The notes: a model not told the origin generated them from the sequence alone. Shown: positions 8,138-17,521, counted from the first letter of the stretch. The stretch is DNA of 37,221 nucleotides from Mycolicibacter nonchromogenicus (GCF_002101775.1 NZ_LQPI01000076.1:1-37221), one strand, 5' to 3'. Numbers and translations: made by a program.

Positions 8138-11100
8138 ATGTCAGGTCGGCAGCAGCATCGGAGCAAGCGCCGTAACACGAATCGGCTGGTGGGGGCCGGT
8201 GGTACGGCGGCGGCGTTCCTGGCATTCGGCATGTCGCCCATGGCGGCGACTCCCACGGCGCGCGCCGACTGGGACTTCGACTGGTTCGATGATCTGTTCA
8301 CGCCCATCTCAGACACCACGGTCGGCTGGGACAACACCGCCTGGGACATCAGTTCGTGGTTCAACTGGTCGACTGACCCGGGCAGCGCCGCCGACACCAA
8401 CGTCTTCGACCTGACGTCGCTGTTCAACGTGCTGGTCTACCAGCCGCTCTACACGGCCATGGACAACTTCGTCGACAACCCGGCCAACGCCTGGATCGTC
8501 GACACGATCAACAGCTGGGCGCCCGAGGGGCAGTTCTATCTGGGCGACGGCGTCGACGGCACCGCCGACAGCATCAACGGTGGCGCCGGCGGTCTGTGGT
8601 TCGGTGACGGTGGGGCCGGCTATTCGGCGGGCGCCGACCCGGACGCCGACCCCCTGATCGGTGGCGGTAACGGCGGTGACGCCGGATGGTTCGGCAACGG
8701 CGGTGTCGGTGGTGCGGGCGGTCTGGGTGCTGACGGCGGCGATGGTGGCGCCGGCGGCTTGATCATGGGTATCGGTGGCGCCGGCGGCGTCGGCGGTCTG
8801 GGCGGCAACGGTGGCGACGGTGGCGACGGCCTGGGCTGGCTGTTCGGTATCGGCGGCGCCGGCGGCGACGGCGGCGTGGGCGCGACCGGCGAGATGGGTC
8901 TCACCGGTGACTGGCTCGACAGCCTCGGTCTCGGTGGGACCGGCGGCGACGGTGCGACCGGCGGCACGGGCGGTAACGGCGGCTCGGCCACCGACTCCAT
9001 CTTCGGCAGCGGCGGTGCCGGCGGTAAGGGTGGTGCCGGCGGTGCCGGTGGTCAGGGCGGTACCGGCGCGGCCGGTTACGTGGACCACCTGGACGGTGGC
9101 ACCGGCGGTGCCGGTGGCAAGGGTGGTGCCGGCGGTCTGGGCGGACTCGGCGGGGCCGGCAGCTCACTGGGCAGCAACGGCGCCGACGGTGCGGACAGCG
9201 AGATCAATGGCAACGGTGGCGTCGGCGGCACCGGCGGGGCCGGTATGGACGCCGGCGACGGCCACGGCGCGGGCAACGGCGGTACCGGTGGTGTCGGCGG
9301 CAGTGGCGGTGACAGCGGCAACGGCGGCGCCGGTGGTACCGGTGGTGCAGGCGGCGCGGGCGATGAGACCTATCAAGCCGGCAACGGCGGTGCCGGTGGC
9401 ACCGGTGGTGACGGCGGCCAGCTCGGCAACGGCGGCCGGGGCGGCGACGGTGGCGTCGGCGGTCTCAGCGGTACCTATGAGGACGCGATCGGCGGCGCGG
9501 GTGGTGTCGGCGGGACCGGCGGCGTCAGCGGCGCCACGGCCGGTAATGGTGGCAATGGCGGCGTGGGCGGCGCCGGTGGCGCCGGGCATGCCGGGATCAA
9601 GGGCGACAACGGCGATGACGGGGTCGCCGGGGTCGACGACGGCGCCGGCGGCGACGGCGGCCAGGGCCACAACGGCTTCCACGGCGGCGTGGGGGGCAAG
9701 GGCGGTGCCGGCGGAGCCCTGCAGGACACCAATGAAGTCGGCAAAGCCGGCCTGAGCGGTAACGGCGGGCGTGGTGGCAACGGTGGGGCCGTCGGCGCCG
9801 GCGGTGACGGCGGTAACGGCGCGGCCGGTGTCTGGGGCGCGAGCGGCTCGGGTGGCCAGGACGGCGCCGGCGGCGACGGCGGCCAGGCCGGGGAGAACGG
9901 CTTGGTCGGTGGTAACGGTGGTGCCGGCGGTGAGCGCGGGGGTGAAGACGCCGATGACGGCGAGGACGGCGATGACGGCAGCCTGCAGCCGGTCGAGGCC
10001 AGCACGGGCGGCAACGGTGGTGCCGGCGCCGACGCCGATGACACGCACGACTACGGCGGCAACGGCGGCAACGGCGGTGACGGCAACGGCGGCGGTAACG
10101 GCGGCAACGGCGGTGCCGGTGGCGCCGGAACGACCGGCAACGGCGGTAACGGCGGCAATGGCGGTAACGGCGCCGCAGGGTCGTTCAGCAATGGCGGCAA
10201 TGGCGGCAATGGCGGCGCGGGCGGCGCCTCGCAGTCCGGTGACGGTGGTGTCGGCGGTAACGGCGGCCGGGGCGGTGACGGCGGCGACGGCGAGACCGGC
10301 ACGCACGGCATTGACGGCGAAGAAGATCTCAACAACGGGGCCGGCGCCAACGGCGGTAAGGGCGGTGACGGTTTCGACGGCGGCATAGGCGGTGCGGGCG
10401 GCAGCGGCGGAGCATCCGAGACCGGTAACTACGGTGCCAACGGCGATGGTGGCGACGGCGGCGCCGGTGGCCGGGGCGGTGCGGGCGGCAACGGCGGCAA
10501 CGGTGTTGACGGCAGCTGGGACTTCCGGGGTCAGTTCGGTTTCGGATCCGGCGGTAAGGGCGGTGACGCCGGTGCGGCCGGCGGCGTGGGCAAGGGTGGC
10601 GCCGGGGGAGCGGCAGGCACCGGCGGCGCAGAGGGCACCGGCGAGGCCGGCGGCAAGGGCGCCGACGGTGAGGGCTTTGCCGACTACGCCCAGGGCGGCA
10701 ATGGCGGTAACGGGGCCGACGGCAATGACCTGCACCTCAACGGTGGCGCCGGTGGCGGCGGCGGCAACGGCGGGACCTACGGCCACGGTGGCAGTGGTGG
10801 CAATGGTGGCAACGGCGCGCTCGCCGAGGACACCGGCAATGCCCTCACCGGCGGGTTCGGTGGGGCGGGCGGAGTCGGTGGTGCCGGTGGCACCGTAGCG
10901 GGCGACGGCGGCAATGGCGGTAACGGCGGTGACGCGTCGCCCGACACCCACGAGTCCAACGCTGTCTACACCGCCACCAAGGGCGGCAATGGTGGCGTCG
11001 GCGGCAAGGGCGGTGCCGCCGTCAACGGCGACGGCGGCAACGGCGGCGACGGTGGCAAGGGCGGTTCCGGCACCCAGTACGGCGGCAATGGCGGCGCCGG

Positions 11101-12274
11101 GGGCGCCGGTGGTGCCGTCACCGGTGCTGCCAGCACCGGCAAGGGCGGCATCGGCGGCGACGGCGGAGTCGGCGGCGCCGCGACCGGCTGGCGGTCAGAC
11201 GGTAACTGGGGCATGGACGGCTTCACCGGCAGGTTCACTGCCGGAACCCTCCTGGGGGTGTCCGGCAGCGGCGGCAATGGCGGCGCGGGCGGTGCCTCGA
11301 CCGCCGGTGACGCCGGCGCCGGTGGTGCCGGTGGTGCCGGCGGTGGAATCCCCCAAAACCCTGCCGGTACCACGGTCATCTGGGGCGGCACGGGCGGCAA
11401 CGGCGGTGCCGGCGGAGCCGCGACCGTCAAGGCTCCGGAGGGCGACGCGCCCCCGCTCACCAGCGGCGACGGCGGTGTCGGCGGCAAGGGCGGCAACGGT
11501 GGTCAGGGCACTCTCACCGGCGGCAGCGGTGGCAGCGGCGGTGCCGGCGGCACCAGCACCAGCGCCACGGGCGGCAAGGGTGGCGACGGCGGTAATGGCG
11601 CCGCAGGCAGTGGCTGGCATGACGCCAATGGCGCCATCACCGGCAAGGGCCAGATCCTGGGCTTCGGCGGCAACGGCGGCAAGGCCGGCGCCGGCGGCAA
11701 CGGCGCGACCGGCGGCGCCGGCGGTCAGGGTGGCAATGGTGCGAACGGCATCGACGGCGGGCTCAAGTTCGGCTCCGGCGGCACCGGCGGCGCTGGTGGG
11801 GCCGGCGGCACCGGCACCACCGGTGATGGCGGCAAGGGCGGTAACGGTGGTAACGGCGGCGGCGGCAGCTGGCGGGCCGGCAACGGCGGCGCCGGCGGGG
11901 CCGGCGGGGCCAGCACCAGCGGCAATGGCGGTGACGGCGGCATCGGCGGCATCGGCGGAAGCCTGGCCGCCGGTGGCGGTACCGCGCCCGTCAACGGCAA
12001 GGCCGTCGCCGTCGGCGCCGGCGGCGCGGGCGGTGCCGGCGGCAGCAGCACCGCCAACGACACCACCGGCACAGGTGGCGACGGTGGCGACGGCGGCAAG
12101 GGCGGCAACGGCGTCGGCACCGTCAAGGGCGGCACCGGCGGCACCGGTGGCGCCGGTGGTAAGGCGGGCAGCGTGTCGGGCAAGGCCGGCACCAAAGCCC
12201 CGGCGGCCACCACCACGGCCGGTACCGACGGCGGCGCCGGTGGCGCGGGAGCCGAGCCCAAGGCTCCCAGCTGA
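8138..12274 (+). CDS. Secreted PGRS-repeat protein with a signal peptide instead of a PE domain
   Basis: 1378 residues. AGGAG lies 9 bases before the ATG at 8138; the in-frame ATG at 8120 has no such site. Residues 1-43 form a signal peptide: basic KRRNTNR, a hydrophobic stretch (about 17-37), then PTARA before D44. Residues 44-130 are rich in Trp, Asp and Phe. The linker PEGQFYLGDGVDGTADSING followed by GLWFGDGGAG resembles the linker that joins PE and PGRS domains in PE_PGRS proteins. From about residue 145 to the end, Gly-Gly-X and GGNGG/GGAGG triplets dominate, with many Asp and Asn residues and short non-repeat inserts every 60-100 residues. There is no C-terminal catalytic domain. The function is unknown; a cell-surface role is likely by analogy with PE_PGRS proteins. 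It has a strong terminator downstream. Confidence 0.9.
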   Translation: MSGRQQHRSKRRNTNRLVGAGGTAAAFLAFGMSPMAATPTARADWDFDWFDDLFTPISDTTVGWDNTAWDISSWFNWSTDPGSAADTNVFDLTSLFNVLVYQPLYTAMDNFVDNPANAWIVDTINSWAPEGQFYLGDGVDGTADSINGGAGGLWFGDGGAGYSAGADPDADPLIGGGNGGDAGWFGNGGVGGAGGLGADGGDGGAGGLIMGIGGAGGVGGLGGNGGDGGDGLGWLFGIGGAGGDGGVGATGEMGLTGDWLDSLGLGGTGGDGATGGTGGNGGSATDSIFGSGGAGGKGGAGGAGGQGGTGAAGYVDHLDGGTGGAGGKGGAGGLGGLGGAGSSLGSNGADGADSEINGNGGVGGTGGAGMDAGDGHGAGNGGTGGVGGSGGDSGNGGAGGTGGAGGAGDETYQAGNGGAGGTGGDGGQLGNGGRGGDGGVGGLSGTYEDAIGGAGGVGGTGGVSGATAGNGGNGGVGGAGGAGHAGIKGDNGDDGVAGVDDGAGGDGGQGHNGFHGGVGGKGGAGGALQDTNEVGKAGLSGNGGRGGNGGAVGAGGDGGNGAAGVWGASGSGGQDGAGGDGGQAGENGLVGGNGGAGGERGGEDADDGEDGDDGSLQPVEASTGGNGGAGADADDTHDYGGNGGNGGDGNGGGNGGNGGAGGAGTTGNGGNGGNGGNGAAGSFSNGGNGGNGGAGGASQSGDGGVGGNGGRGGDGGDGETGTHGIDGEEDLNNGAGANGGKGGDGFDGGIGGAGGSGGASETGNYGANGDGGDGGAGGRGGAGGNGGNGVDGSWDFRGQFGFGSGGKGGDAGAAGGVGKGGAGGAAGTGGAEGTGEAGGKGADGEGFADYAQGGNGGNGADGNDLHLNGGAGGGGGNGGTYGHGGSGGNGGNGALAEDTGNALTGGFGGAGGVGGAGGTVAGDGGNGGNGGDASPDTHESNAVYTATKGGNGGVGGKGGAAVNGDGGNGGDGGKGGSGTQYGGNGGAGGAGGAVTGAASTGKGGIGGDGGVGGAATGWRSDGNWGMDGFTGRFTAGTLLGVSGSGGNGGAGGASTAGDAGAGGAGGAGGGIPQNPAGTTVIWGGTGGNGGAGGAATVKAPEGDAPPLTSGDGGVGGKGGNGGQGTLTGGSGGSGGAGGTSTSATGGKGGDGGNGAAGSGWHDANGAITGKGQILGFGGNGGKAGAGGNGATGGAGGQGGNGANGIDGGLKFGSGGTGGAGGAGGTGTTGDGGKGGNGGNGGGGSWRAGNGGAGGAGGASTSGNGGDGGIGGIGGSLAAGGGTAPVNGKAVAVGAGGAGGAGGSSTANDTTGTGGDGGDGGKGGNGVGTVKGGTGGTGGAGGKAGSVSGKAGTKAPAATTTAGTDGGAGGAGAEPKAPS

Positions 12275-12284
12275 CCCACCCGGT

Positions 12285-12315
12285 GAAAGCCCCGCACACC
12301 GCGTGCGGGGCTTTC
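12285..12315 (+). terminator. Terminator of the PGRS gene
   Basis: A perfect 13-bp stem, GAAAGCCCCGCAC (12285-12297) with GTGCGGGGCTTTC (12303-12315), and a 5-base loop, starting 10 bases after the PGRS stop. The only T run is inside the stem, as is common in mycobacteria. Confidence 0.8.
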
Positions 12316-12323
12316 GTCGTGAT

Positions 12324-12338
12324 GTCGATAAGATCGAC
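12324..12338 (+). promoter_or_regulatory. Candidate pheST promoter -10 inside a palindrome
   Basis: TAAGAT (12329-12334) fits TANNNT and lies inside the palindrome GTCGAT-AAG-ATCGAC (12324-12338). The predicted leader to the pheS GTG is about 45 bases. No T-box leader is present. No good -35 is seen. Confidence 0.35.
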
Positions 12339-12386
12339 GCTTGCGTCTCAGCCACAATCACAGCCAATTAGGGGGAGTTTCCTCGC

Positions 12387-13439
12387 GTGGGCGAACAACC
12401 GGCCGACCCGTCCGTCGTCTCCGAGGCGACCCTGACCTCGGCGCTGCAGGCAGCGCAGTCCGCCTTTGCCGCGGCCGCCGACCTGGATGCACTGGCGCAG
12501 GCCAAAACCGAGCACCTCGGTGACAAGGCGCCGCTGGCACTGGCCCGCCAAGCGCTGGCCAAGCTGGACAAGGCCGACCGCGCCGAGGCGGGCAAGCGCG
12601 TCAACGCCGTGCGTGCCCAGGCCCAGCAGGCCTACGATCAGCGCCTGGCTGCCCTGCGTGCTGAGCGTGACGCCGCCGTCCTGGCCGCCGAGAGCATCGA
12701 CGTCACCCTGCCCTCGGCCCGCACCCGGGTCGGTGCGCGGCACCCCATCACCATGCTGGCCGAGCACATCGCCGACACCTTCGTAGCGATGGGCTGGGAA
12801 CTGGCCGAAGGTCCCGAGGTCGAAGCCGAACACTTCAACTTCGACGCACTGAACTTCCCGGTCGACCACCCCGCGCGCAGCGATCAGGACACCTTCCACA
12901 TCGCCCCGCCCGGATCGCGGCAGCTGCTGCGCACCCACACCTCGCCGGTGCAGATCCGTGCCCTGCTGGCCCGCGAGCTGCCTGTCTACGTCGTCTCGAT
13001 CGGACGCACCTTCCGCACCGACGAACTCGACGCCACCCACACGCCGGTGTTTCACCAGGTCGAGGGGCTGGCGGTCGATCGCGGCCTGACCATGGCGCAC
13101 CTGCGCGGCACCCTGGACGCCTTCGCCCAGTCGGAGTTCGGGCCGGCCGCCAAGACCCGCATCCGGCCGCACTTCTTCCCCTTCACCGAGCCGTCGGCCG
13201 AGGTCGACATCTGGTTCGAGGGCAAGAAGGGCGGACCCGGCTGGGTGGAGTGGGGCGGCTGCGGAATGGTGCACCCCAACGTCCTGCGCGCGGTGGGCAT
13301 CGACCCGACCGAATACTCCGGCTTCGCCTTCGGCATGGGATTGGAGCGAACCCTGCAGTTCCGCAACGGAATCCCCGACATGCGCGACATGGTCGAGGGT
13401 GATGTCCGGTTCTCCCTGCCGTTCGGGGTGGGTGCCTGA
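12387..13439 (+). CDS. pheS: Phenylalanyl-tRNA synthetase alpha subunit
   Basis: 350 residues (341 in H37Rv). It is the catalytic subunit of the alpha2-beta2 enzyme that charges tRNA-Phe. The N-terminal coiled-coil region (about 1-100) is followed by the class II core: ARHPITMLAEHIADTFVAMG, the motif 2 region RTHTSPVQIR ... IGRTFRTDELDATHTPVFHQ, and motif 3 GFAFGMGLERTLQFRNGIPD with the catalytic Arg. The GTG start is preceded by GGGGGAG (12371-12377) at 9 bases. The stop overlaps the pheT start (TGATG), indicating translational coupling. Confidence 0.97.
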   Translation: MGEQPADPSVVSEATLTSALQAAQSAFAAAADLDALAQAKTEHLGDKAPLALARQALAKLDKADRAEAGKRVNAVRAQAQQAYDQRLAALRAERDAAVLAAESIDVTLPSARTRVGARHPITMLAEHIADTFVAMGWELAEGPEVEAEHFNFDALNFPVDHPARSDQDTFHIAPPGSRQLLRTHTSPVQIRALLARELPVYVVSIGRTFRTDELDATHTPVFHQVEGLAVDRGLTMAHLRGTLDAFAQSEFGPAAKTRIRPHFFPFTEPSAEVDIWFEGKKGGPGWVEWGGCGMVHPNVLRAVGIDPTEYSGFAFGMGLERTLQFRNGIPDMRDMVEGDVRFSLPFGVGA

Positions 13440-15922
13440 TGCGTATTCCCTACAGCTGGCTGCGCGAGACCCTGATCGCCGGCGCGCCGGGCTTCGACAT
13501 CACCGCAGACGAACTCGAGCATGCGCTGCTGCGGATCGGCCACGAGGTCGAGGGCGTGCACACCCTGGGGCCGGTCACCGGACCGTTCAAGGTCGGCCGG
13601 GTGGTCGAGATCGAGGAACTCACCGAGTTCAAGAAGCCGATCCGGGCCTGCCGCGTCGACGTCGGTGAAGCCGAGCCGCGCGACATTGTCTGCGGCGCCA
13701 CCAATTTCGTCGTCGGCGACTTGGTGGTGGTGGCGCTGCCCGGTGCGGTGCTGCCGGGCGACTTCGCCATCGCCAGTCGCAAGACCTACGGTCGCACCTC
13801 CGACGGGATGATCTGCTCGGCATCCGAAATACGGTTGAGCACCGACCATTCCGGCATCCTGGTGCTGCCGGCGGGCACCGCCGAGCCGGGTGCGGACGCC
13901 GCGACGGTGCTGGGCCTCGACGACGTGGTCTACGAGCTGGCCATCACCCCCGACCGCGGCTACTGCATGTCGGTGCGGGGACTGGCCCGCGACATCGCCA
14001 ACGCACTGGACCTGGACTTCGCCGACCCCGCTGCGGTTCCGGCACTGCCCGCCGAGGGCGAGGCCTGGCCGCTGAGTGTGCAGCCGGGCACCGGGGTGCG
14101 CCGCTTCGCGCTGCGCAGCGTCACCGGAATCGACCCGGCGGCGGTCTCACCCTGGTGGCTGCAACGGCGCCTGGCGCTGTGCGGCATCCGGGCGATCTCC
14201 CCGGCCGTCGACGCCACCAACTACGTCATGGTCGAACTCGGCCACCCCATGCACGCCCACGACCGGGCCCGCATCACCGGCGGATTCGACGTCCGCTTCG
14301 CCCGCCCCGGCGAGACCGTCACCACGCTCGACGACGTCGAACGCAAGCTGGAACCCGCCGACGTGCTGATCGTCGACGACGTCGCCACCGCGGCGATCGG
14401 CGGCGTGATGGGCTCGGGCAGTACCGAAATGCGCGACGACTCAACCGATGTGCTGCTGGAGGCCGCGATCTGGGACCCCGCGGCGGTGTCGCGGACCGCA
14501 CGGCGGCTGCACCTGCCCAGCGAGGCCGCCCGCCGCTACGAGCGTTCCGTGGACCCGGCCATCTCGGTGGCCGTGCTGGACCGCTGCGCGACCCTGCTGG
14601 CCGAGATCGCCGGGGGAACCATCGAGTCGGGCCTGACCGACTGGCGCGGCGACCCGCCGGTGCAGGACTGGAGCCAGGCGCCCATCGAGATCGGCGCCGA
14701 CCTGCCGGACCGCACCGCGGGGGTGAGCTACCCCGAGGGCACCACCGTGCGGCGGCTGACCCAGATCGGCTGCGAGGTGGTGGCCGCCGGGGATCGGTTG
14801 ACCGTCACCCCGCCGAGCTGGCGTCCCGACCTGCGCCAGCCCGCCGACCTGGTCGAAGACGTGCTGCGGCTGGAGGGGCTGGAGTCCATTCCCTCGGTGC
14901 TGCCCACCGCACCGGCCGGGCGTGGTCTGACCGCCACTCAGCGCCGGCGCCGCGCGATCGGCAAGTCGCTGGCGCTGGCCGGTTATGTCGAAGTGCTCAC
15001 CACGCCGTTCCTGCCGGCCGGGGTGTTCGACACCTGGGGCCTGCCCGAGGACGACCCGCGCCGCGCCACGGTGTCGGTGCTCAACCCGCTGGAGGCCGAC
15101 CGGCCGCAACTGGCCAGCACACTGTTGCCCGGACTGCTGGAAGCGTTGGGCCGCAACGTGTCCCGCGGCATCAACGACGTCGCACTGTTCGCGATCGCGC
15201 AGGTGGTGCAGTCAGCGGGCCCGGCCGAGTTCCCCGACGTCACGCCTGCCCGCCGTCCCACCGACGCCGAGATCGCCGGGATCGACGCCGCCCTGCCGCG
15301 TCAGCCGCAGCACATCGCGGTCGCGCTGACCGGCTTGGCCGAACCCCGTGGGCCGTGGGGGCCGGGCCGGCCCGTCGAAGCGGCCGACGCCATCGAGGCG
15401 GCCCGGGTGATCGCCCGGGCCAGCGGCGTCGAGGTCACCCTGCGCTCCGGGGCCTACCTGCCGTGGCACCCGGGCCGCTGCGCGGAGGTGCTGGTCGGCG
15501 AGACGCTGGTCGGCCACGCCGGCCAACTGCACCCGGCCGTCATCGAGCGGGCCGGACTGCCCAAGGGCACCTGTGCGGTCGAGCTGAACCTGGACGCCAT
15601 CCCGGTGGCCACGGCGCTGCCGGCCCCGCGGGTGTCGCCGTTCCCGGCGGTGTTCCAGGACCTGGCCCTGGTGGTCGATGAGCAGGTGACCGCCCAGTCG
15701 GTGGCCGACGCGGTGCGCGAGGGCGCCGGCGAGCTGCTGGAGGACATCGCGCTGTTCGACGTCTACACCGGCCCCCAGGTGGGCGAGGGCCGTAAGTCGT
15801 TAGCGTTCGCGCTGCGCTTCCGGGCTGCCGACCGCACGCTGACCGAGGACGAGGCCAGCGCCGCCCGCGACGCCGCCGTCGCCCGCGCGGGCCAACTCGT
15901 CGGCGCCACCCTCCGCGGGTAA
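13439..15922 (+). CDS. pheT: Phenylalanyl-tRNA synthetase beta subunit
   Basis: 827 residues, the normal bacterial length. It begins with the B1 segment MRIPYSWLRE and a tRNA-binding OB-fold (about 45-150, GRVVEIEELTEFKKPIRACR). The B3/B4 editing region, which hydrolyses mischarged Tyr-tRNA-Phe, is at about 210-400 (LGHPMHAHDRARITGG). The B5 region, a pseudo-catalytic class II domain and a C-terminal anticodon-binding FDX-ACB domain (about 735-827, FPAVFQDLALVVDEQVTAQS) follow. The ATG shares one base with the pheS stop. Confidence 0.97.
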   Translation: MRIPYSWLRETLIAGAPGFDITADELEHALLRIGHEVEGVHTLGPVTGPFKVGRVVEIEELTEFKKPIRACRVDVGEAEPRDIVCGATNFVVGDLVVVALPGAVLPGDFAIASRKTYGRTSDGMICSASEIRLSTDHSGILVLPAGTAEPGADAATVLGLDDVVYELAITPDRGYCMSVRGLARDIANALDLDFADPAAVPALPAEGEAWPLSVQPGTGVRRFALRSVTGIDPAAVSPWWLQRRLALCGIRAISPAVDATNYVMVELGHPMHAHDRARITGGFDVRFARPGETVTTLDDVERKLEPADVLIVDDVATAAIGGVMGSGSTEMRDDSTDVLLEAAIWDPAAVSRTARRLHLPSEAARRYERSVDPAISVAVLDRCATLLAEIAGGTIESGLTDWRGDPPVQDWSQAPIEIGADLPDRTAGVSYPEGTTVRRLTQIGCEVVAAGDRLTVTPPSWRPDLRQPADLVEDVLRLEGLESIPSVLPTAPAGRGLTATQRRRRAIGKSLALAGYVEVLTTPFLPAGVFDTWGLPEDDPRRATVSVLNPLEADRPQLASTLLPGLLEALGRNVSRGINDVALFAIAQVVQSAGPAEFPDVTPARRPTDAEIAGIDAALPRQPQHIAVALTGLAEPRGPWGPGRPVEAADAIEAARVIARASGVEVTLRSGAYLPWHPGRCAEVLVGETLVGHAGQLHPAVIERAGLPKGTCAVELNLDAIPVATALPAPRVSPFPAVFQDLALVVDEQVTAQSVADAVREGAGELLEDIALFDVYTGPQVGEGRKSLAFALRFRAADRTLTEDEASAARDAAVARAGQLVGATLRG

Positions 15923-15934
15923 GCACTTCCTTCA

Positions 15935-15990
15935 CGCGAGCGTGCGTGTTTGTCTGCCGACACGCCGCGGCCGGGCGTACAACTGCGCAC
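15935..15990 (+). repeat. Copy A of a ~55-bp palindromic intergenic element
   Basis: It begins CGCGAGCGTGCGTGT and ends GCGTACAAC-TGCGCAC. A second copy in inverse orientation lies at 17556-17610, on the other side of the flavoprotein gene. The two share the first 15 bases exactly, the GCGTACAAC block and the final CGCAC; the centre differs. Copy A is also self-complementary: GCGTGCGTG (15940-15948) pairs with CACGCACGC (15988-15996). Confidence 0.55.
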
Positions 15991-16075
15991 GCACGCGGGG
16001 CTATCGCGCAGGCCCGCGTTCGGGCATGCTGAGGGGCATCCACTGCCGCGCGCGAACCCCGAGGGGGTCGACTCG

Positions 16076-17521
16076 ATGCACGAACCCGAAACCCACGACG
16101 TCGTCGTACTCGGAGCCGGTCCCGTCGGGGAGAATGTCGCCGACCGCGCTCGGGCCGCCGGACTGAGCGTGGCCGTCGTGGAACGCGAACTCATCGGCGG
16201 CGAATGTTCCTACTGGGCCTGCGTGCCCAGCAAGGCCCTGCTGCGACCGGTGCTCGCGCTGGCCGACGCCCGCCGGGTGGCCGGGGCGAGCAAAGCCGTC
16301 ACGTCCTCCATCGACGCCGCCGCGGTCTTCAAGCGGCGCAATCACTTTGTGGGGGACTGGGACGACTCCGGCCAGGCCGACTGGATCGCTGGGATCGGCG
16401 CGACACTGGTTCGCGGCCACGGTCGCCTGGCCGGGCCGAAGCGCGTCGTGGTCAGCACGCCCCACGGCGAGGTGACGCTGATCGCCCGGCACGCTGTGGT
16501 GGTCTGCACCGGGACCCGCGCGGCGCTGCCGGATCTGCCCGGCATAGCCGAAGCGCGTCCGTGGACCAATCGTGAAGCCACCGAAGCCACTTCGGTGCCC
16601 GGGCGCCTTGCCGTTGTGGGGGCAGGCGGCGTGGGAGTGGAGATGGCCACCGCCTGGCAGGGCTTGGGCTCGGCGGTGACGCTGCTGGTGCGCGGCTCGG
16701 CGCTGTTGCCGCGGATGGAGCCGTTCGTCGGCGAATACGTCGCTCGCGGCCTCGCCGACGCGGGAGTCGATGTGCGCACGGGTGTTTCGGTCGCCGCACT
16801 GCACCGCCCCGATGCCGCCGGCCCGGTGCGGTTGGAGCTCACCGACGGCAGCGAGCTCGAGGTCGACGAGATTCTGTTCGCGACGGGCCGCACCCCGCTC
16901 ACCGACGACCTCGGCCTGGACACCGTCGGCCTGACCCCGGGCGACTGGCTCGAGGTCGACGACACCTGCCGGGTGCGTGCCGTCGAGGAGGGGTGGCTGT
17001 ATGCGTGCGGGGACGCCAACCACCGCGCACTGCTGACCCACGAGGGCAAATACCAGGCCCGCATCACCGGCGACGTGATCGGCGCCCGGGCCGCCGGGAC
17101 GCCGCTGGACGCCGCGCCGTGGGGCGTCCACGCCGCGACCGCGGACCATCACGCCGTGCCGCAGGTGTTCTTCACCGATCCCGAAGCGGCCGCGGTCGGG
17201 CTCACCGCCGAGCAGGCCGAGCGGGCCGGGCACCGGGTGCAGGTGGTGGACGTGGAGATCGGCGACACCGTCACCGGCGCCAACCTGCACGCCGACGGTT
17301 ACCGCGGGCGGGCGCGCATGGTGGTCGACGCCGGCGAGTCGTACCTGCTCGGCGTGGCTTTCGTCGGGCCCGGCGTGGCCGAGTTGCTGCATTCGGCCAC
17401 CATTGCCGTCGCCGGCCGGGTGCCGATCAGCCGGCTCTGGCACGCCGTGCCGTGTTTCCCGACGATCAGCGAGATCTGGCTGCGCCTGTTGGAGGCCTAC
17501 CGCGATGCCCGGACGGCCTGA
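16076..17521 (+). CDS. FAD-dependent pyridine nucleotide-disulfide oxidoreductase (class I)
   Basis: 481 residues. GAGGGGG (16061-16067) precedes the ATG by 8 bases. The order is an FAD-binding motif (VVVLGAGPVGENVADRARAA, about 9-28), a redox-active pair C44 and C49 (GGECSYWACVPSKALL), a second dinucleotide motif for NAD(P)H (LAVVGAGGVGVEMATAW), the second FAD motif (GWLYACGDAN), and a dimerisation domain ending HAVPCFPTISE, which supplies the His and Glu of the active-site base pair. This is the lipoamide dehydrogenase / mercuric reductase fold. The substrate is not predictable; there is no N-terminal heavy-metal domain and no linked 2-oxoacid dehydrogenase. In H37Rv the gap between pheT and argC holds PE_PGRS30 instead, so this gene looks accessory. 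It is flanked by inverted repeats. Confidence 0.85.
   Translation: MHEPETHDVVVLGAGPVGENVADRARAAGLSVAVVERELIGGECSYWACVPSKALLRPVLALADARRVAGASKAVTSSIDAAAVFKRRNHFVGDWDDSGQADWIAGIGATLVRGHGRLAGPKRVVVSTPHGEVTLIARHAVVVCTGTRAALPDLPGIAEARPWTNREATEATSVPGRLAVVGAGGVGVEMATAWQGLGSAVTLLVRGSALLPRMEPFVGEYVARGLADAGVDVRTGVSVAALHRPDAAGPVRLELTDGSELEVDEILFATGRTPLTDDLGLDTVGLTPGDWLEVDDTCRVRAVEEGWLYACGDANHRALLTHEGKYQARITGDVIGARAAGTPLDAAPWGVHAATADHHAVPQVFFTDPEAAAVGLTAEQAERAGHRVQVVDVEIGDTVTGANLHADGYRGRARMVVDAGESYLLGVAFVGPGVAELLHSATIAVAGRVPISRLWHAVPCFPTISEIWLRLLEAYRDARTA

Noticed and set aside
9164..10951. 595-codon and other long open frames opposite and within the PGRS gene
   Set aside because: Glycine-rich GGC/GGT codons read in other frames give Ala/Thr/Pro- or Arg-rich open frames without stops. 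No start signals or domains are seen.
8600..12270. Repeats in the PGRS gene considered as a CRISPR array or tandem satellite
   Set aside because: The repeats are codon-phased GGN triplets of irregular length with no constant repeat/spacer alternation, and they translate to GGX protein repeats.
12275..12386. T-box riboswitch upstream of pheS (and in the 17 bases upstream of tyrS)
   Set aside because: The pheS gap holds only the PGRS terminator and a short promoter region, and the tyrS gap is far too short. No T-box sequence or antiterminator is visible.
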